DNA from: Macrolepiota albuminosa
Lineage: Eukaryota; Basidiomycota; Agaricomycetes; Agaricales; Agaricaceae
Length of the DNA: 64,000 bases
Direction of reading: 5' to 3'
NCBI GenBank assembly: GCA_027475525.1
Contig: JAMWFC010000107.1
Coordinates: 248,001-312,000, forward strand
Every line of letters begins with the position of its first letter. Position 1 is the stretch's first letter. Position numbers and translations under genes: made by a program. This document shows positions 1-9,398 of the stretch, piece after piece. The notes beneath the pieces were generated by a model that did no database searches, was not told the DNA's origin, and worked only from the letters and a program-made list of their open reading frames with translations.

Positions 1-521
1 AAATTGGAGACTGTAATGCCCCAGCAACCTTTCAGAGGTTAATGACCTCTATATTTTAAGATGTGATAGGACGTTTTATGCATGTCTACTTAGATGACAT
101 ATTCATCTATTTGGATTCTATGGAGGAGCATGAACAGCACCTCAGAGTCGTGTTTGAACAACTATGCAAGTACAAGTTGTACTTGAAATGGAAAAAGTGT
201 GAGCTTTATGCTCAAAGTATAGACTGCCTAGGGCATGTCATCAATGAGCAGAGTATTCATTCCAATCAGGACAAGCTTGACTGCATCCAGGAGTGGTGTA
301 CACCATGAAACTACAATGACATTCAATGGTTTGTTGGCCTTGTCAACTACATATCAAGCTTTCTGCCCAATGTTACTGCTTATACTGGGCCACTCATAGC
401 TATGATGCAGAACGGGTCACCGTTCAATTGGCAGCCACTGCACCAGTGGTGCTTCAAAATGGTCAAGCAGATCTGTATGAAGACTCTGGTTATTTGACCA
501 ATTGACCACTGATGGGACGAG
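1..521 (+). pseudogene. Gypsy-A reverse transcriptase / start of RNase H, left half of a split polyprotein
   Basis: This is the C-terminal half of a Ty3/Gypsy reverse transcriptase, running off the left edge. Visible motifs are GDCNAPATFQRLM, the catalytic YLDDIFIY box near 90-115, KWKKCELYA, LGHVI and the thumb/connection motif VGLVNY, followed by the entry into RNase H. In-frame stops near 58, 306, 496 and 511 make it non-coding. It stops exactly at the Gypsy-B LTR, at the position equivalent to the Asp-Glu before PIWLIC in the related Gypsy-C polyprotein. The continuation is found at 8329. It is the older host of a nested insertion. Confidence 0.88.
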
Positions 522-715
522 TGTAACGGTCCACACTTATATTATGTTACCTATTTTGTTAGTATGCGACGTAGCATCGCATTTATACTAGTGTTTATAG
601 TTATTTGGAGCTTTTAGTTCTTTGTTCTTGTGTTACATAGCTGAAATCAAGACGCTAGTCTGATTCACTCGTGTGACTAAGGACTTGGAATTTCCACTAC
701 TGTAACTATGTTACA
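522..715 (+). repeat. Gypsy-B 5' LTR
   Basis: It is 194 bp, starts TGTAACGG and ends TGTTACA. It is 95% identical to the copy at 8130-8323: nine differences, seven of them at CpG sites. The internal region begins with a T-run followed by TTAAATCTTCTG, as in Gypsy-C next to its LTR. Confidence 0.93.
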
Positions 716-845
716 TTTTTTTAAATCTTCTGGTTCTCAGCTATCAGCTATTGGCACTCTGTCGAACTTGTCGAACTTTATCAGCTTTTCTGCTTCTTAC
801 ACCGCCAATCTAAAAAAATTTTCTGTTGAGAATACTCGGTCTGAC

Positions 846-2918
846 ATGGTCGATCCTTGTGGAGATAAAGCACCTGACGTGTCCAGTCCGGACAGTGGAC
901 AGTGTGTGGAAACAACAATGAAGTCGTCAACATACTTACCTCCGTCCAAGCATGACAAGGGGCAAGAGCCCTCAACCTCGGTCACTAGTGAAGGGTTTGG
1001 AATGCCAGGGGGCCTGTCTGTAAAGCGGATGAAAGGGATCCTGACCCCGGCCCCTGGAGGTGACATTCCGATAGCCATGTCAACTGGGGCCAAGGCGGGT
1101 CCAGCTGGACCCGAGAGGAAGCAGACAGTATCCTTTTGGACAACGGGGCCCAAGGACCAGGCGTCGGGGGCGCTGCAGTCTGAGGAGGTACGCCTAGGCA
1201 CCGGAACAGCGGAGAGCTTGCCGTTTTGTCTGTCCAGGGCAGAGCAAGGAGGGGGCAAAGGTAGGGAAACGTCCCCACATACGAGGTCAGGAGCACGCTA
1301 TGGGGTGTCTGTAGTGTGAGCGAGGTCTGTGTTGCGTCATGAGATACGCACCGGGATTAAGAGTGAACCTGATGGGGAGGGCAATGTATCTGCATTGCGG
1401 GTGAAGGCTGAACAGGAAGGGGACAGTGTGGGTCGCTGAGTGTATGTAGAGGATGCGTCCTCAGATGAGGAGGAGCAGGACAGGGTATCATCCACGCTCA
1501 GAGTGCAACTGAAGATTGTACTTGCAAAGTATCTGCAAGTGACAAAGGAAACAATGCAAGCGCGCCTGCAGCTGTATGTGGTAAAGCACATCCAGGTGAT
1601 GAGGTGCCGCCAGCAGGCAGTGCCCTCTGAAGAGTCAGAAGGGTATGTCGAGCTGTTTGCTCAAATCTTCGAGCTTGAGTTGCAGCAGTACCTCGAGCAA
1701 AAGAGGATGAGGAGTAGTACGGCGTCTACTGCTACACCAACAAGGCACGATAGCGCTATACGCAGAGAGGTCAGGGGCAAGAGTCACGAGGTGACCAGCC
1801 AGCAGGCAGCTAGTGGGCGACAGCAGGGAAGCAAGGCAGTGCAATCTGCTGCGCCTGAGGCACAGAAGAACACGCCTGGGATAAATGAGGTGGCTAGGGC
1901 ACATAGGAAGAACATGCACAATCAGTTGATCTGCCTGGTGGATGATGCACTAGGGGCACGTTTCAATTTCCCAGACGGGGTTAAGCCCCATAGAGCGGAG
2001 GCAAAGACTATACGGTCTTATACTGGGGGTTACCAGTTCTCACAGCTCAAGGACTGGGCCATTGACATGTGCTATCATCTGGTGGCATGCCACTATGGGG
2101 GAGATGATATGGATCATGAGCAGGTGTTTGTTTTGCAGGAGTTCCTGGAAGGAGAGGCAAAGGTGTGGTATCACCACCATATTCTGCATACAAATCAAAC
2201 GGTCCAGGAGTGGATGTTCAAGGACATCCTCATTGGACTTTACAACCGGTTTGTGAGCCCGTCGACTATGCAGGATGCATGTGAGGCCTTTTGGAAGGTG
2301 CAGTATAGTGAGAAGATGGGCATGCAAGGGTTTTATAATGTGCTTCAGAAGCACGCTCAGAATATGGCTGTCTACCCAGATGGGTATACCATATGTGAGG
2401 CGTTCCTGGATGGATTGCCCTCAGAGATGAGGAGATCGCTGATCTGTGACAATAATTTGTCTCCGGAGATCAATACTGTGGATGAGTTTTTGGCGTATGC
2501 TGTATGATACGAGCAGTTGCTGAAGACGGCAACACACTATGAGCAGCGGACAATGAGGCAGCAGATGCCTCAGCGGACAGCTGATAAAATTGGCATGTTT
2601 GTAATGCGGCAAGCTGACCTGGTGTTGGGTAGCACCCTGCGGATTGTGGTCCGTGATGATCAAAAGGTGAACAGGGCCGCCCAACGGGGAGGTGGAGATG
2701 AGAAGCCGTGAGAGGATCGGGCCAAGAACAAGGGAAATAGGCAGGGACAGGGCCTGCTGCATAAAGACAAGGGTGGAGGCCCGAGGGCGGGGCTGAAGAT
2801 TGTGAGTAAGGCGAGAACGCCTGGGGTCCAGCAATGCTTCAACTGTGGAGCACGCGATCATTTTGTGAATTCTCCAAAGTGCCCCCAGTATAGGCCACGG
2901 GACTGGCCACAGCTTTGA
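846..2918 (+). pseudogene. Gypsy-B gag polyprotein with CCHC zinc knuckle
   Basis: This is the capsid/nucleocapsid precursor of the retrotransposon. The chosen start at 846 opens a segment containing FGMPGGLS, which is shared with the Gypsy-C gag N-terminus. A basic alpha-helical region follows (about 1440-1720), then the capsid core (1900-2500, with GARFNFPDGVKP, DWAIDMCYHLVA and DILIGLYNRFV). A nucleocapsid knuckle CFNCGARDHFVNSPKC lies at about 2830-2880. The frame is continuous but has stops at 1317, 1437, 2505, 2709 and 2916. By comparison with Gypsy-C, at least the 2505 and 2916 stops replace arginine codons, which fits CGA to TGA. It is non-functional as it stands. Confidence 0.88.
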
Positions 2919-2927
2919 GCTGCCCAT

Positions 2928-3677
2928 ATGGTGGACGGCGGTGATGGGGAGACTAGTGAGGCCAGCAGCGGGCCAGGAGGGGACTCGGAGGCTGAATTGG
3001 CTGACAGCAAAGCGAGTGATGATGAATGCATGGTGGAGGGGGATGATGAGTTGGTGACTGTGGATATGTACGCCAATGATTACTATAGTTGCAATAGCGA
3101 CTCAGAACACCTGGTGGCGCTCACAGACTACCCAGAGGACGAGTATGATCGCCCGAAAGGGGACCAGCGTGTGCAAATGCGGCGAGTGACGCTGCATAAG
3201 GCCTCGACAAAGCTGAGTCGCCCGAGGTATAGGCAAGATGAGAAGGCATGTCTGGTGACATACATAAATGTGAATGGTAGTCCTACATGGACGTTGTGGG
3301 ACTTGGGAAGTACCACGTCAGGAATCACACCCCAGTTCGTGCATGTGCATCAGATTCGCGTTAACAAATTGGAGGAGCCCATAACTCTCCAGTTGGGGAC
3401 AGTGGGGAGTAGGTCGGTAGTCCAGTTTGGGACGAAGGCCAAGGTGGCTGTGGGCGGGGTGTCCACGACAGAGTACCTCAATGTAGCAAACTTTGATTGC
3501 TATGACATGATTATTGGTATGCCATTCATGCGCAAGAATTGAGTCCTCCTGGACTTTAGCAAGGATGAGGTAGTTGTTAATGGTGAACGACTGAAGGCAG
3601 AGCGAGTGGTCTTGGAAGACACAGATGGGCGCCTGCATCGACAGAGGGCGACCAAGAAGCGCCGCGATGAGGACTGA
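2928..3677 (+). pseudogene. Gypsy-B retropepsin (aspartic protease)
   Basis: An acidic linker (to about 3180) precedes a retropepsin-like domain that would cleave the polyprotein. The catalytic motif reads DLGSTTSG at about 3300-3325, where Gypsy-C has DSGSTTTG. The Asp is kept but the usual Ser/Thr is Leu. The second-half motif YDMIIGMPFM lies near 3500-3530. It is in the same frame as gag. A stop at 3540 falls inside the conserved NxVLLDF segment, with a further stop at 3675. The Leu substitution and the stops indicate an inactive enzyme. Confidence 0.82.
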
Positions 3678-5199
3678 CTCCATGGTCACCAATGCAAGGC
3701 GGCAGTGGAGAAGGTGAGAGAGGAAGTTGAGCCTGTGGCCAGTCTACCGGCGGATTTGCCATGCCTGATGATGACTGAGGAGGAGTTTCAGGCAGGTCAG
3801 ATGGATTGGCCTGGGACAGTGAGGAACGGGAATGCCAGATTTTAGATGAGGCATGCGGTGAGAGCGTCGAGTGAGTGCCAACCAACGACGTCAAAGGTCA
3901 AAGTAGAGGACCTTGTAATGGAGGAAGAGGAGCAGCAATGGGCCGTGGAGGTGGCATTGGTAGCAGGCGCCAGGTGCGCCCTGTGGGACCGGCCCTGTGT
4001 TGCGCCCGAGGTGCAATGGGCCTATGACCCACGGATGCCACGAGAGTAGAACAATCTGGTGGCGTTGATGTGCGTCCGCGATGTATGCAGGGGGCCTAGT
4101 AGAGGCGAGGTGTATCACCTAGCTACTTCAGATGAAGTGTCGACGCCTTCGGAGATTAGGTTCGAGGAGGCAGCACAGTCAGCACCGGGGCTGCTACTGT
4201 GACTGAACGTTGGGGATGGCAGCGCTGAGCGCCTGCAGGCACTCAATGACAGGTTTCACGGGCACCCACGGGGAGTGGTGGACAGACACTGGCCAGCTGA
4301 CAAAGGCAAGAGGCCAGAGGTGGAGGTGGAGCTGCTGCGCCAGCAGTGGCAGAGGGAATATGCCAATATTGTCAATGGGACGAAGGAGGAATTGCCTCCC
4401 TGGAGGGATGTCAATCATGAGATAAATCTCATTGACAACGATAAGCAGTATAAATATCATCTGCCTCACTGTCCACGAGCGTTGCAGGACCAGCTGCAGG
4501 ACAAGACCAACTGTTACTTGAATGCATGTTGGTGGGAGGCGAGGCCGGTGGCGCAGGCAGCGCCACTGTTGTGCATTCCCAAGAAGGATGGGACATTGCG
4601 CACAGCGCTGGATGCATGGCAGCGCAATGATAACACTGTTAAGGACGTGATGCCTCTGCTAGACCAGGAGGTCATCCGGGAGGATGTGGCTTGGGCAAAG
4701 GTGCAGTCAAAAATTGACCTGACTGATGCATAGGAGAAGGTGCGCATACATACGTCTGACATACACAAGACGCTGTTCGCGTCACCCATGGAGACGTTTG
4801 TGAGTAATATTATGCAGATCGGCGACTGTAATGCGCCGGCAACGTTTCAGAGGTTGATGACCTCAATATTCCGTGATGTCATCGGGAAGTTCATGCATGT
4901 GTACTTGGATGACATATTTATATTCTCGGACTCCATTGAGGAGCATGAAAACCATCTCAGGGTCGTGTTTGAACGACTCAGGGAGAACAGGTTGTATCTT
5001 AAATGGAAGAAGTGCAAGTTGTACGCAGAGATGGTTGACTGTTTGGGTCATGTAATAGATGACCTGGGGATCCACCCCGATGCGGATAAGATTGATAGGA
5101 TTTGGGAGTGGCATGTACCACGGAATTACAATGATATCCAGCGCTTTGTGGGGTTGGTAAATTATATTGGCACCTTCTTGCCAGACATATCAGCCTATA
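3678..5199 (+). pseudogene. Gypsy-B linker and reverse transcriptase
   Basis: A spacer (3678-4330) resembles the Gypsy-C spacer (QWAYDPRMPRE at about 4014-4046). The RT domain follows from about 4370: KEELPPWRDVNHEI, LLCIPKKDGTLR (motif 1), LDAWQRND, KIDLTDA followed by a stop at 4731 where Tyr is expected, FVSNIMQIGDCNAPATFQRLM, and the catalytic YLDDIFIFSD at about 4897-4926. The catalytic aspartates are intact. The thumb motif FVGLVNYIGTFLPDISAY is the last gypsy sequence. The frame then runs without a stop into family X at about 5200, with all of RNase H and integrase missing. Stops occur at 3843, 4047, 4200 and 4731. Confidence 0.9.
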
Positions 5200-7851
5200 T
5201 GATGCCTGGCCCGGTTGGCCCAGTACCTATGGAGGTTGATGACGAAGTGAGGAATGCACCGCAGTACTACTACCCGCACCTGAGGGGAGCAGTGCAGTTG
5301 ATTCCACAACCACAGGAAGTGGCGCAGTATGCGCCAAGAGGTGATATGGGAGTCCCCCTAGCGCCACAAGTGCCTCCGTGGGCACCACGGCAATTGCAAA
5401 ATGTCAGAATGGAGTCGCGAGTACACCGGACGCAAGGGGTACTGTGAAGACTCCAGGTGCTTGATCCTCTGGCGCTGAGACGCCAAAAGCCCCTCTTGCC
5501 ACGAGAAGCAGGCAGGAGAAGGGCAGGGGACAGGTGGAGGAGCCAGTAGAGGTGGAGGAGGAAACACAAGAGGCCATGCAGCGGGGTACTCTGTGCCCTC
5601 GGATGCCGAGTTCTTGAGTGATCCGCTCGTGATGATGGTGTTGAGTGGGCTGCTGGATGAAAACAATAATTTGCGATGTCAGCAACAGATGGCGCTGCAG
5701 CAGCTAGCAAATGTGCAGAAGCGCAAAATGCAGAGCCAGATGGAGGACCGCAAGAGTGAGCCCAAGAGGGCTAAAGTAGCAGAGGAAGAGCATGGTGATT
5801 TACTACGGGGGCATGAAAAGCAGCCAATAAAGCCGTTAGTGGAGTTGATGGAGGGACCGTTCACCGGGATCGCAGTGGAGGGCCGTGATGAAGGTATGGA
5901 GGCAGGAGAACTGCCCTCTGGAGAAGTGTCAACCGCAGAAAGTACGGGGATCCGCAGGGCAGAGGAACTGGCAGTGAGAGTGAGTGAGACACCAGTGGGG
6001 AGAGTGGGGGCGCCAAGTGCGCCCAATAAGGGTATGGAGGCGTCCATACATGCACCCAGCCCAGTGATGGCAGCGCCAGCAAGGAGGTGGGGGCCTAGGC
6101 GTCAGGTTGATGTGAGCAAACTGTTCTCGCAAAATTTCCCTGCCAATGTTCCGTTTGGGGCAGGGCCTGCCCAGCTACAATTTGTACTTCCAGAGCTCCT
6201 GCCCACTCCAGCCAGCGTGTTTGTCATAGCACTGGTTCCGAGTGATCCATGACCTGCTCCCAGCAGGAAGGTAGAGAGTAAAGGCAAGGCTAAGGCAGCC
6301 TTCGGAGACGTAGCGGACGAGGACAGTGATTATGGGCAGGAGTCATCCTCCTCCACATCGGAAGGCAAAGAGAGTAGGCCTGGAGAGTCCTCAATGGATC
6401 GCCTGGGGAGACAGCTGTATTTTGCGCAGGCACACAAAAAGAAGGCAAATTGGAAGCTGGAGGCAGAATGCCTTGTGGAGAGACAGGCCAAGTTGCAGTC
6501 CAGGAGAATCCTGGACTTGCTAGGGGCATACGTTTGGAATACCCATAACGTGGAGCGATGCAACTTCTGCTTTGTGGGGGGTCTGGGAGAGTACTTTTAC
6601 TAGTCCCCTTACTCCAATGCTGTTTTCTTTGGGAACGAGGCCAATAAGGCCTCGTACTTTGAGCAGCAATACCAGAAGAGTGTGGCAGTAGCACGCACAA
6701 TGGTATACAAGCATGTGCCACGGAGATTCCCCATGAACCCGCATGAGCTAGACAGGCTGTTCAAGTACCTGTCTAACGAGCACGCTCCACGGCTGGAACA
6801 TATTGTGGCGTACATGCTGTTCACGGAGTTCCAGCACTTTGTGGGGATGATTGAGGCTGACTTCCGAGACGATATGATGAGGTATGCGCTGGACAATGCA
6901 ATGTTTGCATCCCCAGTCGACCCTTGATGACCAGGCATGGCAGAGGACGATGCCATGATTGAGTGGGTGACCATACCCCCTCGGTTGACAACGTGCAAGG
7001 AGGATGGCAGTGTGCAACTTGTGGCTATGCGGCCCCCTCCACCCGCACAACCATTTGACCTTGACACATTGGTGCGGTATGCCATTGTATTTGGCCACCC
7101 AGGCCTGAATAATGCATTTACTGGTCTGGCCTTCGACTTGGCATATTGGATACACTACCATATGCTCTTTGGTTATGCCTTGGCACGGGCAGTGTGTGCC
7201 AGTGGAGCAGGTTGACCCACAATAGTGCAACAGCTGGCACTGGTGTTTGCACAACCTGGATTGTATAGGGAGGCTGTAGCGGCCTTCAATGAGAAGGATG
7301 CTCAACACCCATTTCAGCCACTGGGCGGGGAAAGCTTTGATTGCCACCGAGTATATGTGCCCAAAAGCGCATCACAGAATTTCAGCGACGATGATGCCAT
7401 TTGAGTGCTGCTGCAGAATCGTATTCCAGTAGAATGGGTGGACCATGCTTACACCTATGGATTGGTGTATATGGAGCAGCACTTCTTCAAACCCACCATG
7501 TCGCTCGATGTCTTCTGAGCAGCCAATAACAAGCGACATCATCGCTTGGCTACGTACAGCGTGCCTCCAGCCATCCCAAACTGGGACGGGTGGCGGGAGA
7601 TGGATGCAGATGATCGATATCGCCTCTTGTTTAAGGCCTGTGAGGAGGAGAGGGCAGGCATGCCCACGCAGAGCAGGGAAATGTACTACTATATTGATAC
7701 CAACCCCAACTTTGAGTATTTGTGGATGAGACCACGGGAGGACATTCCTCCCATCCAGACACCTCCTGGGCGCCCTGTGGACACCGAGGCGACTAATGTC
7801 GCCCTGGAGGATACGGAAATGGCTGCCCCCAAAGAGGTTGTGGAGGCCTAA
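5200..7851 (+). pseudogene. Family X, copy X-1: uncharacterised protein fused in frame behind RT of Gypsy-B
   Basis: I do not recognise this protein. It has a Pro/Gln/Tyr-rich N-terminus (from about 5205), a charged helical segment near 5605-5800 (LLDENNNLRCQQQMALQQL), a low-complexity Glu/Gly region, and a conserved C-terminal half. The conserved half contains CNFCFVGGLGEYFY (about 6560), NAVFFGNEANKASYF (about 6617), PFDLDTLVRYAIVFGHPG (about 7051), GLAFDLAYWIH (about 7126), AQPGLYREAVAAF (about 7251), VEWVDHAYTYGLVYMEQHF (about 7432) and YYYIDTNPNFEYLWMRP (about 7687). Most of it is in one frame, with stops at 6250, 6601, 6925, 7213, 7402 and 7516. The frame changes twice between 5440 and 5600. 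It is homologous to X-2 and X-3 and sits where integrase should be. Confidence 0.75.
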
Positions 7852-8129
7852 CCATAGTCGTCGACTAACGTCGACTTAAGAGATGAAAGTGGCAGCGGAT
7901 TGGGCAAGGCTCCTAGCCTATCACCCACCCCATCCAGATATTCAGTGTAGCTAGGAACACTGCGTGCGGAGAGTGGCGCAGTAGTGCCCGGCAATATTGA
8001 GAGATGAAGACACAGGGGTGGCAATGCTGCCCCACCCAAAAAAAGGATTGAGAATGCACCGAGGCAGCAATTGAGCCCTCGATGCAATACCAAGATGTTA
8101 GATCGTGATAACAATCTCAATGGGGGGCA
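7852..8129 (+). other. Gypsy-B 3' untranslated region with polypurine tract
   Basis: There is no coding sequence here. GTCGAC-type repeats lie just after the X-1 stop (7858-7876). A purine run AATGGGGGG (8119-8127) is followed by CA and then the 3' LTR, which is the expected place for the plus-strand primer of reverse transcription. Confidence 0.7.
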
Positions 8130-8323
8130 TGTAACAGCCCACACTTATATTATGTTACCTATTTTGTTAGTATGTGACGTAGCGTCACATTTATACTAGT
8201 GTTTATAGTTATTTGGAGCTTTTAGTTCTTTTTTCTTGTGTTACATAGCTGAAATCGAGATGCTAGTCTGATTCACTCGTGTGACTAAGGACTTGGAATT
8301 TCCACTACTGTAACTACGTTACA
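8130..8323 (+). repeat. Gypsy-B 3' LTR
   Basis: It is 194 bp, TGTAACAG to ACGTTACA, and is the partner of 522-715. The flanking 5-mer ACAAG matches ACGAG on the left side except for one CpG transition. Confidence 0.93.
8174..8188. promoter_or_regulatory. CRE-like palindrome in the Gypsy-B LTR
   Basis: GTGACG-TAG-CGTCAC is a perfect 6-bp-arm palindrome containing TGACG, the half-site bound by bZIP factors of the CREB/ATF type. The 5' LTR has the diverged form GCGACGTAGCATCGC at the same place; all the differences are CpG transitions. A regulatory role is inference. Confidence 0.4.
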
Positions 8324-8328
8324 ACAAG

Positions 8329-9294
8329 CCTATTTGGCTCATTTGTTGGTCTCACTACTTTGAGAGTGATGTAGTCAGAGAGGCTCATGAGCCTCACAAG
8401 TATGTGCAGGCAGATTGCTGCATAGACCCAGATGGAGAGGATTTACTTGTCCATTGGTACCAGGAGACCAGGAAACATGTCCTGGAAGTATGCAAGATGT
8501 GCAATAATGAACAGAGGCAAAGTACTTGTCTCAGAGAGCAGCATAAAGAGCGGGATGTAGCTGCCAAGCTGCTAAAGGAGCATGAGGTCATGGAACCAGC
8601 CTCACCAGAACCCAAGAGCCCTGATCAACCCTTTACTCTGGCTGAAATGCTAGAAGGCAAATTGTCTTTGTCCCAGCCATCTAGCCTGGGGAAAGACAAC
8701 TTTTGTAAGGAAGTGGAGGCCCTGGAGAATATTGTGTTGGTGCATGACACCATTATTGAGATGTGAGTCTTTCAGGCAAAAAACCCCAATTACTGTAGGC
8801 AAAAGGATCCACCTATATCAGTGGGAGCATTGGTCTATCTGTCAATGTGTAACTTAAGGCTGCTCAAGGGATGGGCAAGTAAACTCTGCCTGAAATGAAT
8901 AGGCCTGTACTGTGTGCTAGATGCAGAGCCAAGTACCTCCAACTACATGCTGGAGCTGCCACATGCATTGCAGGAACAACAAATTGTTCCACAGTTCCAT
9001 GTGTCACTGTTGCAACCATATAGTGTGTCTGACAACATGTTATTCCCTAACAGGGTGACCCCAGGCCCCTATGACTTTGGGGCATGAGCCAATGATGAAT
9101 GGTTCATCAAGTGCATAATTGGGCACCAGTGAACTGAGCGGAATATACTCAAGTTTGAGGTATGTTGGTCCCTTGGGAACACAACATAGAAGCCATACTC
9201 CCATTGCTCCAAGTTGGTGGCACTTGACTGCTACAATTTAGAGCTGAAGGGCATTAAGCGCCCACATCAGTTAGGTAAGCATGCCAGTAGCTAA
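8329..9294 (+). pseudogene. Gypsy-A pol, right half: RNase H-integrase linker, integrase C-terminus and chromodomain
   Basis: The frame resumes with PIWLIC, joins directly to SHYFESD (deleting most of RNase H), and continues through a linker homologous to Gypsy-C 26191-26430 (KYVQADCCIDPDGEDLL). The integrase zinc finger and catalytic core are deleted. From 8767 the C-terminal part follows: PPISVGALVYLS, LRLLKGWASKLC, LELPHALQEQQIVPQFHVSLL (in two parts), then a chromodomain-like segment WFIKCIIGH, LKFEVCWSLGNTT. The chain ends at the stop 9292-9294. In chromoviruses this domain directs integration to chromatin. There are several internal stops, including 8764. Confidence 0.85.
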
Positions 9295-9398
9295 TTTGAT
9301 CAGCAGTGCCAATTATGGCTTGGCTGAGTTGGTCAGCAACTGTGGCTGAGACATATCATAAAATTTGAAATTTCTTTTTTCCCTTTCTTTCTTCAACT

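Larger units (their letters stand above)
522..8323 (+). mobile_element. Gypsy-B: complete LTR-bounded Ty3/Gypsy element lacking RNase H and integrase, carrying family X
   Basis: Two 194-bp direct LTRs, each starting TG and ending CA, bound 7.8 kb. The flanks are ACGAG (517-521) and ACAAG (8324-8328), a 5-bp target duplication with one CpG transition. The internal order is gag with CCHC knuckle, retropepsin, RT, then an unrelated long reading frame (family X), then a purine tract abutting the 3' LTR. RNase H and integrase are absent, so the copy could only have moved with enzymes supplied in trans. gag to RT lies in one reading frame from 846 to 5447, broken by stops and not by indels. The insertion splits an RNase H coding region of Gypsy-A. 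Confidence 0.9.

Noticed and set aside
797..1258. Open frame of about 150 codons opposite Gypsy-B gag
   Set aside because: Shadow frame of the gag N-terminus; no conserved motif and no counterpart opposite Gypsy-C gag.
7856..7880. GTCGAC repeats as a recombination or attachment site
   Set aside because: Two or three short palindromic hexamers just after a stop codon; no matching sequence elsewhere in the window.
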